Shown in pieces: positions 52,771 through 62,138 of a stretch of DNA of 64,000 nucleotides (the stretch's first letter is position 1; every line of letters begins with the position of its first letter). Location of the stretch: the NCBI GenBank assembly GCA_035625725.1, contig DASPPB010000014.1:8617-72616 (forward strand), written 5' to 3'. Both the position numbers and the translations under genes were made by a program. The notes beneath the pieces are model-generated. The model was not told the DNA's origin. It was given only the letters and a program-made list of their open reading frames with translations, and ran no database searches. The DNA is from GJ-E10 sp035625725 (GTDB lineage: Bacteria > Pseudomonadota > Gammaproteobacteria > Burkholderiales > Burkholderiaceae_F).

Positions 52771-54105
52771 ATGGCCAATCCGTCCAGCAGCCCTGAGATC
52801 TCCTCCGTGCGCCGCGTCGTCGTTGCGAGCCTCGTCGGCACGTCGCTTGAGTGGTACGACTTTTTCATCTACGGCACGGCCGCCGCACTGGTCTTTAACC
52901 AGTTGTTCTTTCCGAGTTTCGAGCCGCTCGTCGGCACGCTGCTCGCCTTTACAACGTATGCCGTCGGATTCGTCTCGCGGCCGCTCGGCGGAATCATCTT
53001 CGGGCACTACGGCGATCGGATCGGCCGCAAGAACGTGCTGGTTGTCACGCTGCTGCTGATGGGCATCGCCACGTTCGTCATCGGGCTGCTGCCGACGTAT
53101 GCAATGCTCGGCGTCTGGGCGCCCGTTTTGCTGGTCGTGCTGCGCTTTCTCCAGGGGCTTGGGCTCGGTGGCGAATGGGGCGGCGCCGTGCTGATGGCGC
53201 TCGAGTCGGGCGCGCGCAACCGTCGCGGAGTCAATGCCAGTTGGCCCCAGGTCGGCGTGCCGATCGGCCTGCTTCTGGCAAATGGCGTCTTGTCGCTGAT
53301 GGGCGCCGTTACCTCGGATGCCGAGTTCAAATCCTGGGGCTGGCGGGTACCATTTCTTCTCAGCGGCGTGCTCGTCGTCTTTGGCATCTGGATCCGTAGG
53401 ACAATCGCAGAGAGCCCGCTGTTTCGCGAGCTCGCCACAGGGCGCACCGAGGTGCGTGCGCCAGCGCTGGAGGTGCTTCAGCACTATCCGAAGCAGGTTT
53501 TGTTGGCCATTGGCGCGCGCGTAGGCGTCGACGTTGCCTTTTACACCTTCGTCTTGTTCATCGCCACCTATGTCGCCACGTTCCTGAAGCTGCCTCGCGG
53601 CTATGCGCTCAACGCGGTGCTGATCGCGGCAGCTTGCCAGGTGGGGGCGATTCCAGCCTTCGGCGTGCTCTCCGACCGCTACGGGCGCCGGCCGATCTAC
53701 CTGCTGGGTGCGATTGGCGCGGCGATATGGGTCTTCGTCTTCTTCGCACTGCTCGATACGGGCAATTTCACACTGATCGTCCTGGCGACAGTCATTGCGC
53801 TACTCCTGCATGCCGCGATGTACGGCCCGCAGGCCTCCTTCATAGCCGAGATGTTCCCGACCCGGGTGCGCTACAGCGGCGCGTCGATGGGCTACCAGCT
53901 CGCGGGCATACTTGGCGGCGCGCTCGCACCAATCGTCTCGGTCGCGCTGCTCGGCCGCTACGGTTCCTCGCTCGTGGTGTCCCTCTATGTGCTCGCCATG
54001 CTCACGGTCACCACGCTGTGCGTGCTTGCCGCGGAGGAAACCTCGCGCAGGGACTTGCACACGGACCCCATTGACCCAGGCGGGCGCTCGGCGCGGGCTT
54101 CGTGA
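52771..54105 (+). CDS. MHS-family MFS transporter (probable 5-oxoproline or related acid uptake)
   Basis: A 444-residue, 12-helix transporter of the metabolite:H+ symporter (MHS) group, as in ShiA, ProP and KgtP. Signatures: GTSLEWYDFFIYGTAAALVF at helix 1, GHYGDRIGRKNVLV loop, and LGGEWGGAVLMALE. It is translated into pxpB (ATGA overlap), so it is probably the uptake system for 5-oxoproline or a compound giving it. The substrate is inference from the operon. Confidence 0.9.
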   Translation: MANPSSSPEISSVRRVVVASLVGTSLEWYDFFIYGTAAALVFNQLFFPSFEPLVGTLLAFTTYAVGFVSRPLGGIIFGHYGDRIGRKNVLVVTLLLMGIATFVIGLLPTYAMLGVWAPVLLVVLRFLQGLGLGGEWGGAVLMALESGARNRRGVNASWPQVGVPIGLLLANGVLSLMGAVTSDAEFKSWGWRVPFLLSGVLVVFGIWIRRTIAESPLFRELATGRTEVRAPALEVLQHYPKQVLLAIGARVGVDVAFYTFVLFIATYVATFLKLPRGYALNAVLIAAACQVGAIPAFGVLSDRYGRRPIYLLGAIGAAIWVFVFFALLDTGNFTLIVLATVIALLLHAAMYGPQASFIAEMFPTRVRYSGASMGYQLAGILGGALAPIVSVALLGRYGSSLVVSLYVLAMLTVTTLCVLAAEETSRRDLHTDPIDPGGRSARAS

Positions 54106-54815
54106 TGCGTGTCAAAGCCGGAACCTGGCGTATGGCGCCGCTTGGCGATCGCGCGATGATCATCGAGTTCGGGCAGCACGTCGATGCCGATACCAACGCA
54201 CGCGTGCTGGCGGTCGCGCAAGCCATTTTGCGCGCTCCCTTGCCGGGCGTTACCGACGTCGTGCCCGCGTACGCAACCCTTGGCCTGCACTACCGCCCCG
54301 AGGCTCTTGATGGCCCCTCACCCTATGAGACCCTGCGCCGGCGGGTCGAGGTGCTTCTGGCCCAGGAGATCGAGTCGAGCAAGACGGCGGCACGCCTCGT
54401 CGAGATACCGGTTCACTACGGCGGCGAATGGGGGCCCGATCTCGAGGTAGTCGCGCAGGCGTGCAAACTCACGCCGGACGAAGTGATCGCACGGCACGCG
54501 GCTCCGATCCACCGTGTATGCATGCTGGGCTTCGCGCCGGGGTTTCCTTACCTTGCAGGCCTTGACCCCCGCCTCGCAGTGCCACGGCGCGCCACGCCGC
54601 GCACCGCCGTGCCGGCGGGCAGCGTGGCGATCGCGCGCGACCAAAGCGCCATCTACCCGTTGGACATACCGGGAGGATGGAATCTGATCGGGCGCACACC
54701 CGTGCGCCTGTTCGACCCGACGGCGCAGCCGCCATGCTTGCTTGCGCCCGGTGACGAAGTGCGTTTTGTGCCGATTTCTGCAGCGGAGTATCGCGCGTTG
54801 GAAGGTCGCAAATGA
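54102..54815 (+). CDS. pxpB: 5-oxoprolinase subunit PxpB (KipI family)
   Basis: A 237-residue subunit of the ATP-dependent 5-oxoprolinase. Family motifs are LGDRAMIIEFG, then MLGFAPGFPYLAGLDPRLAVP and IPGGWNLIGRTPVRLFDP. It works with PxpC and PxpA to open 5-oxoproline to glutamate. ATG 54102 overlaps the transporter stop. Cytosolic. Historically named for KipI, a kinase inhibitor in Bacillus, but that role is unlikely in this operon. Confidence 0.94.
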   Translation: MMRVKAGTWRMAPLGDRAMIIEFGQHVDADTNARVLAVAQAILRAPLPGVTDVVPAYATLGLHYRPEALDGPSPYETLRRRVEVLLAQEIESSKTAARLVEIPVHYGGEWGPDLEVVAQACKLTPDEVIARHAAPIHRVCMLGFAPGFPYLAGLDPRLAVPRRATPRTAVPAGSVAIARDQSAIYPLDIPGGWNLIGRTPVRLFDPTAQPPCLLAPGDEVRFVPISAAEYRALEGRK

Positions 54816-55819
54816 CCATCGAGGTCGTCAAGCCCGGCGCGCTCTCGACGCTGCAGGACCTCGGACGAAACGGGTTTCAGCATTTAGGCGTCCCGGTGGG
54901 GGGCGTCATGGACGAACGGTCGCATCGAGTCGCCAACTTGCTCGTTGATAATTCAGAGCGCGAGGCGACACTCGAAATCACGCTGTTGGGTCCGAGTCTA
55001 CTGTTCCACACGGTTGCATTGATCGCGATCGCTGGCGCCGATTTATCTGCGCGCATCGGCGAACACCTTGTTCCCGGGCACACGCCGGTGCTGGTGCGCG
55101 CGGGCAGTCGGCTCGACTTCGGGAGTCGAGTCGCGGGTGTGCGCGCATATCTCGCGGTTCATGGTGGCTTCGCGGTCCCGCCCGTCATGCACAGCAAGTC
55201 GACCTACCTGCGGGGCGGGTTCGGTGGCGTTCAGGGCCGCGCGTTGCGCAGGGGCGACGTGCTCGAGCTTGTGTCGGCCGACGCCGAGCGCGTGTATCCG
55301 AGGCTCGCGCGCACGTTGCGCGCGAGCCCGCTGTCGTTTGCCGCGCTCGGGAATCGACCGCAGCTGCCGGATGCGCCCATCCATGCTTCGGAGACGGCGG
55401 TACGGGTGATCGCAGGAGGGCAATGGCGGGCGTTTACAGCGGAGGCCCAGCGGCACTTTCGGGAGGCGCCGTTTCGCCTAACCCCGCAATCGGATCGCAT
55501 GGGATTCCGGCTCGAGGGGCCCAGGCTTGGGTTGCGCGAACCCACAGAAATGATTTCCGAAGCCGTCGCCTTCGGCACAGTGCAGGTGCCGCCGGACGGA
55601 AACCCGATTGTTCTGATGGCGGACCGGCAGACGATCGGCGGCTACCCGAAGATCGCGAGCGTGGCAAGCGTGGATCTGCCGGTGCTTGCGCAACGCATGG
55701 CTGCGCAGGACGTGCGCTTTTCGCTGACCTCACTCGAGGAGGCGCAGCGACTCTACCTTGCGCGGGAACGGACGATGGCAGACTTTGCAGCACAGTTAAA
55801 AGGGCTGCAAGGGAGTTGA
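54812..55819 (+). CDS. pxpC: 5-oxoprolinase subunit PxpC (KipA/AHS2 family)
   Basis: A 335-residue subunit with the AHS2/KipA pattern: VVKPGALSTLQDLGRNGFQHLGVPVGG, then LAVHGGFAVPPVMHSKSTYL, PQSDRMGFRLEGP and LMADRQTIGGYPKIASV. The family is also called biotin-dependent carboxyltransferase-like, but in this context it is the third 5-oxoprolinase subunit. Overlaps pxpB by ATGA. Confidence 0.94.
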   Translation: MTIEVVKPGALSTLQDLGRNGFQHLGVPVGGVMDERSHRVANLLVDNSEREATLEITLLGPSLLFHTVALIAIAGADLSARIGEHLVPGHTPVLVRAGSRLDFGSRVAGVRAYLAVHGGFAVPPVMHSKSTYLRGGFGGVQGRALRRGDVLELVSADAERVYPRLARTLRASPLSFAALGNRPQLPDAPIHASETAVRVIAGGQWRAFTAEAQRHFREAPFRLTPQSDRMGFRLEGPRLGLREPTEMISEAVAFGTVQVPPDGNPIVLMADRQTIGGYPKIASVASVDLPVLAQRMAAQDVRFSLTSLEEAQRLYLARERTMADFAAQLKGLQGS

Positions 55820-55821
55820 CG

Positions 55822-56592
55822 ATGGCGCGGATCGACCTAAATTGCGATATGGGCGAAAGCTTCGGTGCCTGGCAGATGGGCAACGACCTTGAGATTCTCG
55901 ACTATGTCACGTCGGCAAATATCGCTTGCGGATTCCATGCCGGTGACCCCGCGACCATGCACAAGACGGTCGAGGCGGCGCTCGCCAAGGGCGTCGCCGT
56001 CGGGGCCCATCCGGGACTGCCCGACCTGCCCGGCTTCGGACGCCGCCCGATGGCGCTTTCGCCAGGCGAAGCCTATGACATCGTCGTCTATCAGGTCGGC
56101 GCCCTCGCCGGGTTTGCAAAGGCCCTGGGCGGGAAGCTCTCGCACGTGAAGGCGCATGGCGCGCTATACAACATGGCGGCGATGGACCTCGAACTGTCGG
56201 CGGCCATCGCCCGCGCGGTGCGCGACGTCGATTGCGAACTGGTGCTCTTCGGTCTTGCGGGAAGTGAGACCATACGGGCGGCCGAAAGTGCCGGCCTGCG
56301 CGCCGCGGCCGAGGTGTTTGCGGACCGCACTTACCGCGACGACGGATCGCTCACGCCGCGGAGCTGTCCCGATGCCCTGATCGAGGACGCAGATGCGGCC
56401 GTGAATCAGGCAAAGCGTCTGGTAATCGAAGGCCGCGTTTGGTCAACCACCGGCAAGGACGTCCACGTCCGGGCCGACACGCTTTGCATCCATGGCGACC
56501 AGGCCGGCGCGCTGCTGTTCGTGAAGCGCATCCGAACGGAACTCGAGCGCGAAGGCGTGGCGATATCCGCGTTACGCAATGCGCCCTTCTGA
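55822..56592 (+). CDS. pxpA: 5-oxoprolinase subunit PxpA (LamB/YcsF family)
   Basis: A 256-residue LamB/YcsF protein. It begins MARIDLNCDMGESFGAWQMG and contains SANIACGFHAGDPATM, GAHPGLPDLPGFGRR, VKAHGALYNMAA and a C-terminal LCIHGDQAGALLFVKRI, with His and Asp residues forming the active site. It starts 2 bp after the pxpC stop and completes the 5-oxoprolinase. The length is normal for the family. Confidence 0.95.
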   Translation: MARIDLNCDMGESFGAWQMGNDLEILDYVTSANIACGFHAGDPATMHKTVEAALAKGVAVGAHPGLPDLPGFGRRPMALSPGEAYDIVVYQVGALAGFAKALGGKLSHVKAHGALYNMAAMDLELSAAIARAVRDVDCELVLFGLAGSETIRAAESAGLRAAAEVFADRTYRDDGSLTPRSCPDALIEDADAAVNQAKRLVIEGRVWSTTGKDVHVRADTLCIHGDQAGALLFVKRIRTELEREGVAISALRNAPF

Positions 56593-56833
56593 GTGGCCGG
56601 CCGCCGGCGACCGAGTGCGCGGAACGCGGCGCCGGGCGTGTCGTGCACGTACCGCTTGTCCACCCGACGTCAGGGGTGCGCGCGGCGCCCTTCACTGCGG
56701 CGCTCGCGCATCCGCGCGCATTCCTTTTCTTCGGCCAGAGGCGCGCCCCCACACAATCGTGCCTCGTTACGATCTTGCCAGTCGATCTGCCTGACGCTCG
56801 ACGCAAGCAAGGCGCATGGGGCCCGGACCCGAT

Positions 56834-57412
56834 TCAGCGGGCCTCGTAGCTGAAGCGGGGCGTCCAGTTGCCCCGCCCCCCGGGCAGCAACTCGAGAAAA
56901 TGCCACAGGCTGCAGAAGTCGTCGCCGGGGCCGAATCCGGAATCGGAAACGCGCACGATGCGGTCGCCTTCCCGCTGAAACACAGACACACCGGGCAGCC
57001 AGTTGCCGTTGACGGAGCGATATCCCATGTCCTCGGCAAACCGGGTGCCCGCGTGGCTGACCATCGGGAACCGCCAGCCTCGAGCCTTCGCGAAACGCTG
57101 CTGCGCCTCCGGGGAGTCCGGACTCGAAACGACGAAGGCGGCGCGATCGGCCAGATGGTGATAAATGCCGTTGTAGCCGTCGGCCCACAGTGTGCAGTAC
57201 GGACAGCTCGCCCCCATGTTGTGGATGAGGAAGAGATCCTTCTTGCTGCCGAAGAGCTCCGAGAGCCGAACCTCGCCCGCGCTCGTTGCAAACCGATAGT
57301 TCTGAGTCGCCTGTGGCTCGACGCTCGCCTGCACCGAACGCATTTCTTCGCGCGTCTGGGCGATGCGCTGGCGAAGCTCGTCCAGACGTTTCTTGGCATC
57401 GACATAGTTCAT
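56834..57412 (-). CDS. DUF899 thioredoxin-like protein
   Basis: A 192-residue DUF899 protein with a thioredoxin-like fold. Segments: an N-terminal helix with RLDELRQRIAQTREEM, then SELFGSKKDLFLIHNMGASC, PYCTLWADGYNGIYHHLADR and SDSGFGPGDDFCSLWHFLELLPGG. The CPYC pair sits at the position of the thioredoxin active site. Family function is not established. ATG 57412 overlaps the ArsR stop as ATGA, so both are one transcript. Confidence 0.9.
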   Translation of the reverse strand: MNYVDAKKRLDELRQRIAQTREEMRSVQASVEPQATQNYRFATSAGEVRLSELFGSKKDLFLIHNMGASCPYCTLWADGYNGIYHHLADRAAFVVSSPDSPEAQQRFAKARGWRFPMVSHAGTRFAEDMGYRSVNGNWLPGVSVFQREGDRIVRVSDSGFGPGDDFCSLWHFLELLPGGRGNWTPRFSYEAR

Positions 57413-57861
57413 CGCACGTTCCTCCTGTGTCCGCTTTTTTGCCGGGTTCGCGCCCGGCCGCTGACGCGACGCCGCTCGATCTCGTCCAGCCAGCCGGCCA
57501 GCGTGTCGAACTGGGCCTGCCAATACTTGCTGTAGCGATTGATCCAGACCGCGGCCGCAAAAATCGGGCCCACCGAAATACTGCAGCGGCTGATGCGCCC
57601 GCTGCGGGCCTGCTGCACCAGGCCGGCCCGCACCAGCACCTGAATGTGGCGAGAGACTGCCTGTAACGATATGTCAAAGGGAGCCGCTAGCTCCGAGACC
57701 AACAACTCGTGTTCGCCAAGTCGTTCGAGGATCGCGCGGCGAACCGGATCGCTGAGCGCGAAGAACACACGATCCAGTAAGTCCTCCTTGGACTGTTTCT
57801 GGCTCGCGGCCTCCTCGGTGACGACCCGCAGGGCGGACGAATGGACATTGCTCACGTTCAC
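57409..57861 (-). CDS. ArsR-family transcriptional regulator
   Basis: A 150-residue winged-helix regulator: RVFFALSDPVRRAILERLGE, HELLVSELAAPFDISLQAVSRHIQVL (recognition helix) and GLVQQARSGRISRCSI. No metal-binding Cys set of classical ArsR is seen; this subgroup often controls a neighbouring DUF899 or SRPBCC gene. A palindrome immediately upstream of its start is probably its own operator. Confidence 0.9.
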   Translation of the reverse strand: MNVSNVHSSALRVVTEEAASQKQSKEDLLDRVFFALSDPVRRAILERLGEHELLVSELAAPFDISLQAVSRHIQVLVRAGLVQQARSGRISRCSISVGPIFAAAVWINRYSKYWQAQFDTLAGWLDEIERRRVSGRARTRQKSGHRRNVR

Positions 57862-57867
57862 AGAATA

Positions 57868-57883
57868 TCAACCAGATGGTTGA
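57868..57883. promoter_or_regulatory. Palindromic operator of the ArsR-DUF899 operon
   Basis: TCAACCAGATGGTTGA is a perfect 7-2-7 palindrome 6 bp upstream of the ArsR start. Its size and place suit binding by an ArsR homodimer, giving negative autoregulation. The site being an operator is inference from symmetry and position. Confidence 0.7.
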
Positions 57884-58320
57884 ATGTCAACAGATCGGAT
57901 GAGTATCGTTGCGCCCTGGGGCAGTGCCGGCGTCGAGGCGGGCGGCGCGGCATCCCGGCGCCAGCGCAAGAGCAAACCTTGGCCTGCGTGCGCCGAGTCG
58001 TTGCCCCAGAACGTTCGGTCGATCCGTCTCGGCGGTGATGGATTGAGCCCGCGCAAAAGTAGATCGGGCGGTTTGCAGCTGGCAGGGTGTCGGGTTTTGG
58101 GGAGCCTCGCGGCACCGATTGCGGTCGCTCCGAAGCGTCACGTTGCGCTAGCAGAGAAGAAAGGCGAAACTTGGCAGCGGTGATCCTGCCGGCGAGCGTG
58201 CGAGCAGGGGGTGTTGGGCAAAAGGGCGGGATTGGCCGCGCCTGCCGACCGCCGACGCTGGGCGCAAGCACGCGCTCGTCTGGTTAGCGAGGCCCGCGCG
58301 CTCGACGGGAGGAGACCAAT
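57884..58320. other. 437-bp stretch without a recognised gene
   Basis: Between the ArsR operator and the crotonase gene. Short frames exist on both strands without ribosome sites or family likeness. A GGAGGAG ribosome site for the crotonase lies at the right end. Confidence 0.45.
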
Positions 58321-59133
58321 ATGGAATACAGCACGCTCATCGTCGAGGTGGCCGACGGGGTCGCCACGATCACGCTCAACCGGCCGGACCGCGCCAACGC
58401 GATGGAAGAAGCGATGTGGCATGAGCTGCGCGCGGCGATGCGGTGGGCCGACGCAACAGCGCAGGTGCGCTGCGTGGTGCTGCGAGGCGCCGGACGGCAT
58501 TTCACGAGCGGCATCGATCTGGCCATGCTGGCGGGCCTGGAAGGGCGCATCCGCGACGAGGACGCGGCGCGCGCTCGCGAGAAGCTACGCCTGCTGGTGC
58601 TCGACCTCCAGGACTGCCTGACTTCGGTCGAGCGTAACCGCAAACCGGTGCTGGCAGCGGTACACGGCGCCTGCATCGGGGGCGGCGTCGATCTGATCAC
58701 GGCATGCGATGTTCGCTATTGCGCGGCGGGTGCGCGCTTTTGCGTGCGCGAGATCGACGTGGGGATGACGGCCGACGTCGGCACGCTCCAGCGGCTCCCC
58801 CGCCTGGTCGGGGAGGGCATGGCGCGCGAACTGGCGTATACGGGACGAAGCTTCGAGGCTCCCGAGGCGCTGGCAATGCGCCTGGTCAATCGGATCTTTG
58901 AATCCCCCGAGGCTCTGTTCGCGGGCGTGCACGAGATCGCGCGCACGATTGCGGCAAAGTCGCCGCTGGCGATCCGCGGGACCAAGGAGATGATCACGTA
59001 CGCCCGCGATCATTCCGTCGCCGACGGCCTAAATTACGTTGCGACCTGGAATGCGGCCATGTTGCAGTCCCGGGACCTGGCCGAGGCCGGACGCGCAGCA
59101 GCCGAAAAGCGAGCCCCGGACTACTCGGACTAG
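58321..59133 (+). CDS. Crotonase-family enzyme, dienoyl-CoA isomerase-like
   Basis: A 270-residue enoyl-CoA hydratase/isomerase. It has RPDRANAM, FTSGIDLAML (oxyanion hole), VHGACIGGGVDLITACDVRY (second oxyanion hole) and, near residue 145, IDVGMTADVGTLQRLPRL. The last motif, with its extra Asp, matches eukaryotic and bacterial delta3,5-delta2,4-dienoyl-CoA isomerase (ECH1) rather than ordinary hydratase. It would shift double bonds during breakdown of unsaturated fatty acids. It lies 400 bp before the TetR-acyl-CoA dehydrogenase-hydroxyacyl dehydrogenase genes, in line with a beta-oxidation role. Confidence 0.87.
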   Translation: MEYSTLIVEVADGVATITLNRPDRANAMEEAMWHELRAAMRWADATAQVRCVVLRGAGRHFTSGIDLAMLAGLEGRIRDEDAARAREKLRLLVLDLQDCLTSVERNRKPVLAAVHGACIGGGVDLITACDVRYCAAGARFCVREIDVGMTADVGTLQRLPRLVGEGMARELAYTGRSFEAPEALAMRLVNRIFESPEALFAGVHEIARTIAAKSPLAIRGTKEMITYARDHSVADGLNYVATWNAAMLQSRDLAEAGRAAAEKRAPDYSD

Positions 59134-59533
59134 CCCGCGGCGGGCCGGGTCCGCCTGCGCGCATGCGTTGCGCCGTGGGCCGTGGGCAGAGCGCGAATCC
59201 GGCCACCGACGGGACGCCACCGTTTTGCGCAGACTCGCCGGCCTTGCCCCGGAGGAAGATTCGCGTGACGTTTGTCCCCGCAGGCGGTAGGGTGCGGCCG
59301 CCCATGAGCGCTCGCGGCAACCGCAATATTTCGGTGACGCGAAAACGCTAAATTCAACAAAAATCCATACCCGCTCGATTGCGTCGGCCGCTGCCGCTGT
59401 CTTGGTCTCCGGGTTTTCGCCCTTCGCGCAAAGGCGCGACCGACGCCTTCTTTGCGGCCGTGGCCCCGCTTTGGGGGACTTGACAGAAGGAGAAATTAGT
59501 ACGAACGTTCGGTTTTTTTATGGGCGAAGGAAC
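59134..59533. other. 400-bp gap with the TetR operator region
   Basis: No gene recognised. Near the right end are TTGACA at 59480-59485 (a consensus -35 without a matching -10) and the CGAACGTTCG palindrome at 59502-59511. The stretch at about 59330-59370 is AT-rich. Confidence 0.45.
59502..59511. promoter_or_regulatory. Palindromic operator upstream of the TetR gene
   Basis: CGAACGTTCG is a perfect 10-bp palindrome, in context GTACGAACGTTCGGTT, 22 bp before the TetR start. Operators of TetR-type fatty-acid regulators are often of this kind. It probably controls the TetR-acyl-CoA dehydrogenase-hydroxyacyl-CoA dehydrogenase transcript. Confidence 0.6.
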
Positions 59534-60241
59534 ATGCCCCAGATGCTGTTGCCCACCGAGCCGGCCCGCGTGCCGGCGCGCGCCCGCAAGGGCGAGCTCA
59601 CGCGCGCGGCCATCCTTCGGGCTGCGCTGGCCGTCGCGCAGCGCGACGGCATGGAGGGGCTGACGATCGGCTTGCTGGCCGAGCGGCTGGGAATGAGCAA
59701 AAGCGGTGTCTTTGCCCACTTCGGTTCGCGCGAGGAGCTGCAACTGGCGGTGCTCAAAGAGTACGCCGCACGTTTCGTCGAGCGGGTCCTGCGTCCGGCC
59801 GTGCGCAGCGCGCGCGGCTTGCCGCGTGTGCGCGCGATCGTCGACCGGTGGCTGGCGCTGTTGGCAGAGGAGCTCGAGGCGGGGTGCATCTTGATTGGCG
59901 GCGCATCCGAGTATGACGATCGGCCGGGGCCGCTGCACGACGCCCTGGCGGCGATCATCACCTCGTGGAAGAGCGAGTTGGTTCGCGCGCTGGAGCAGGC
60001 CAAGGCCTGCGGCCACCTGCGCGCGGACGTCGATGTCGAGCAGATGGTTTTTGAGATTTACGGATTGATGCTCATGCTGCACCAGGACGCGCGGCTGCTG
60101 CACGGCAAGGACAGCATGCAGCGCGCGCGACGGGGTCTGCAACGGCTCCTCGACAACGGGCGCAGCGCGGCCTCAGGCGCTGCGATGCGCCGCAAACCGG
60201 CGGCGCGGAATAAAGCCGGCAGGCCAACGAAAACCCATTGA
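59534..60241 (+). CDS. TetR-family transcriptional regulator of beta-oxidation genes
   Basis: A 235-residue regulator. The N-terminal helix-turn-helix reads LTRAAILRAALAVAQRDGME then LTIGLLAERLGMSKSGVFAHFGSREEL. The C-terminal ligand domain is divergent, as usual; the extreme C-terminus is basic. It is the first gene of an operon with an acyl-CoA dehydrogenase 18 bp downstream, so it probably senses acyl-CoA or fatty acid and represses the operon. ATG 59534 follows an AAGGA site. Confidence 0.88.
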   Translation: MPQMLLPTEPARVPARARKGELTRAAILRAALAVAQRDGMEGLTIGLLAERLGMSKSGVFAHFGSREELQLAVLKEYAARFVERVLRPAVRSARGLPRVRAIVDRWLALLAEELEAGCILIGGASEYDDRPGPLHDALAAIITSWKSELVRALEQAKACGHLRADVDVEQMVFEIYGLMLMLHQDARLLHGKDSMQRARRGLQRLLDNGRSAASGAAMRRKPAARNKAGRPTKTH

Positions 60242-60259
60242 ACCCGATCGGAGATTGTC

Positions 60260-62071
60260 ATGCCCACCTACAAGGCGCCGCTGCGCGATCAGCAGTTTGT
60301 AATCCACGAAGTGCTGCACGCGGTCGATGAATTGCGCGCCCTACCGCGCTATGCGGAGCTTGACGCCGAAACCGTCAACCAGGTGCTGGAGGAGGCCGGG
60401 CGCTTCGCCGAAGAGGTTTTGCTGCCGCTCAATCAGGTGGGCGACGAGCAGGGTTGCAGCTACGATCCCCAGACGCGCGCGGTGCGCACGCCCGACGGAT
60501 TTGCCAAGGCTTTTGCACAGTTTCGCGAAGCGGGCTGGCAGGGACTGACCGCCGAAGAGGAGTACGGCGGTCAGGCGCTGCCGAACCTGTTGCAGATCGC
60601 ATTTGACGAAATGCGCTGTGCGACGAATCAGGCCTGGACCATGTACTCGGGCCTGACCCTTGGAGCCTACGAGTGCATTGCGCACAACGGCAGCGCCGCT
60701 CAAAAGGCGCTGTATCTGCCCAAGCTCGTTTCCGGGGAATGGACCGGAACGATGTGTCTGACCGAGCCGCATTGCGGAACCGATCTGGGACTGTTGCGCA
60801 CGAAGGCGCAGCCGCAGGCCGACGGCAGCTATCTGCTAAGCGGCGCCAAGATATTCATCTCGGCTGGCGAACACGACATGGCCGAGAACATCGTGCATCT
60901 GGTGCTCGCGCGGCTGCCCGATGCCCCGGCGGGCACGCGCGGAATCTCGCTGTTCATCGTGCCCAAGTTTGTGCCCGCGGGCGAAGGCGTTACCGCCCGG
61001 GTCGGCCGGCGCAATGGCGTGTACTGCGGCGGAATCGAGCACAAGATGGGGATTCACGGAAATTCCACCTGCCAGATCGTCTTCGAGGACGCGGTCGGCT
61101 GGCTAATTGGAGAGGCCAACAAGGGTCTGAACGCGATGTTCGTGATGATGAATAGCGCGCGCCTGGAAGTCGGCGTCCAGGGCCTGGGTTTAAACGAAAT
61201 CGCCTACCAAAATGCGGTGGCCTATGCCAAGGATCGCATCCAGGGACGGGCCTTGGGCGGTCCGAAGGCCCCGGAGCGGGCGGCCGATCCGATCATCTTC
61301 CACGCGGACGTGCGGCGCATGCTACTTACGGCGCGCGCCTACGCCGAGGGCGGGCGCGCGTTCGCCTACTGGGTGGCGCTCATGGGCGACCGCCAGCTCC
61401 ACCACCCCGACGAGGAGCAGCGCCAGCTCGGCGCAGACATGATGGCGCTGATGACGCCGATCGTGAAGGCCTTTATGACCGACAACGGGTTTTTTTGCTC
61501 GTCGGAGTGCCTGCAGGTGTTCGGCGGGCACGGCTACATACGCGAGTGGGGCATGGAGCAGCTGCTGCGCGATGCCCGCATCAACATGATCTACGAGGGC
61601 ACCAATACGATCCAGTCCTTGGATCTGCTCGGACGCAAAGTGCTCATGGACAACGGCGCGAAGCTGCGCAAGTTCGGGGCGTTGGTGCAGCAGTTCATCG
61701 AGGAGCACGGCACGTCGGCGGCGATGAGCGAATTCATCACACCGCTGGCCGATTTGGGGGACAAAGTGCAAAAGCTCACCATGGAAGTGGGCATGAAGGC
61801 GCTGGCCAACCAGGAGGAAGCCGGCGCGGCGGCGGTGAGCTACCTGCGCGTGCTCGGTCACCTGGTCTACGCCTACTTTTGGGCGCGCATGGCGCAGGTC
61901 GCGCTCGCCCGATTCGCCGCCGAAGGTGATAAGGTCGATGCCTTTTATCGCAGCAAATTGGCGACCGCGCGATTTTACTTTCAGCGCCTGCTGCCGGAGA
62001 CCGCCTATCACATCCGGGCCGCACGCTCCGGCGCGGGCAATCTGACGGAATTTCACAGTGACTGGTTCTAG
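60260..62071 (+). CDS. Acyl-CoA dehydrogenase, large (~600 residue) type
   Basis: A 603-residue FAD enzyme. It begins with the short N-terminal segment YKAPLRDQQFVIHEVLHAVD typical of this subgroup, then the acyl-CoA dehydrogenase core with MCLTEPHCGTDLGLLRTKA, GAKIFISAGEHDM, VFGGHGYIREWGMEQLLRDARI and the catalytic Glu near residue 443 in MIYEGTNTIQSLDLLGRK, followed by an extra C-terminal helical domain. It performs the first step of beta-oxidation, passing electrons to ETF. Confidence 0.94.
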   Translation: MPTYKAPLRDQQFVIHEVLHAVDELRALPRYAELDAETVNQVLEEAGRFAEEVLLPLNQVGDEQGCSYDPQTRAVRTPDGFAKAFAQFREAGWQGLTAEEEYGGQALPNLLQIAFDEMRCATNQAWTMYSGLTLGAYECIAHNGSAAQKALYLPKLVSGEWTGTMCLTEPHCGTDLGLLRTKAQPQADGSYLLSGAKIFISAGEHDMAENIVHLVLARLPDAPAGTRGISLFIVPKFVPAGEGVTARVGRRNGVYCGGIEHKMGIHGNSTCQIVFEDAVGWLIGEANKGLNAMFVMMNSARLEVGVQGLGLNEIAYQNAVAYAKDRIQGRALGGPKAPERAADPIIFHADVRRMLLTARAYAEGGRAFAYWVALMGDRQLHHPDEEQRQLGADMMALMTPIVKAFMTDNGFFCSSECLQVFGGHGYIREWGMEQLLRDARINMIYEGTNTIQSLDLLGRKVLMDNGAKLRKFGALVQQFIEEHGTSAAMSEFITPLADLGDKVQKLTMEVGMKALANQEEAGAAAVSYLRVLGHLVYAYFWARMAQVALARFAAEGDKVDAFYRSKLATARFYFQRLLPETAYHIRAARSGAGNLTEFHSDWF

Positions 62072-62138
62072 TGCCGACAACAACAGCGCGCAAGCGACGC
62101 CCTGGCGATCGCGATGTGGGCGCCATTAGGGAAAGAAG

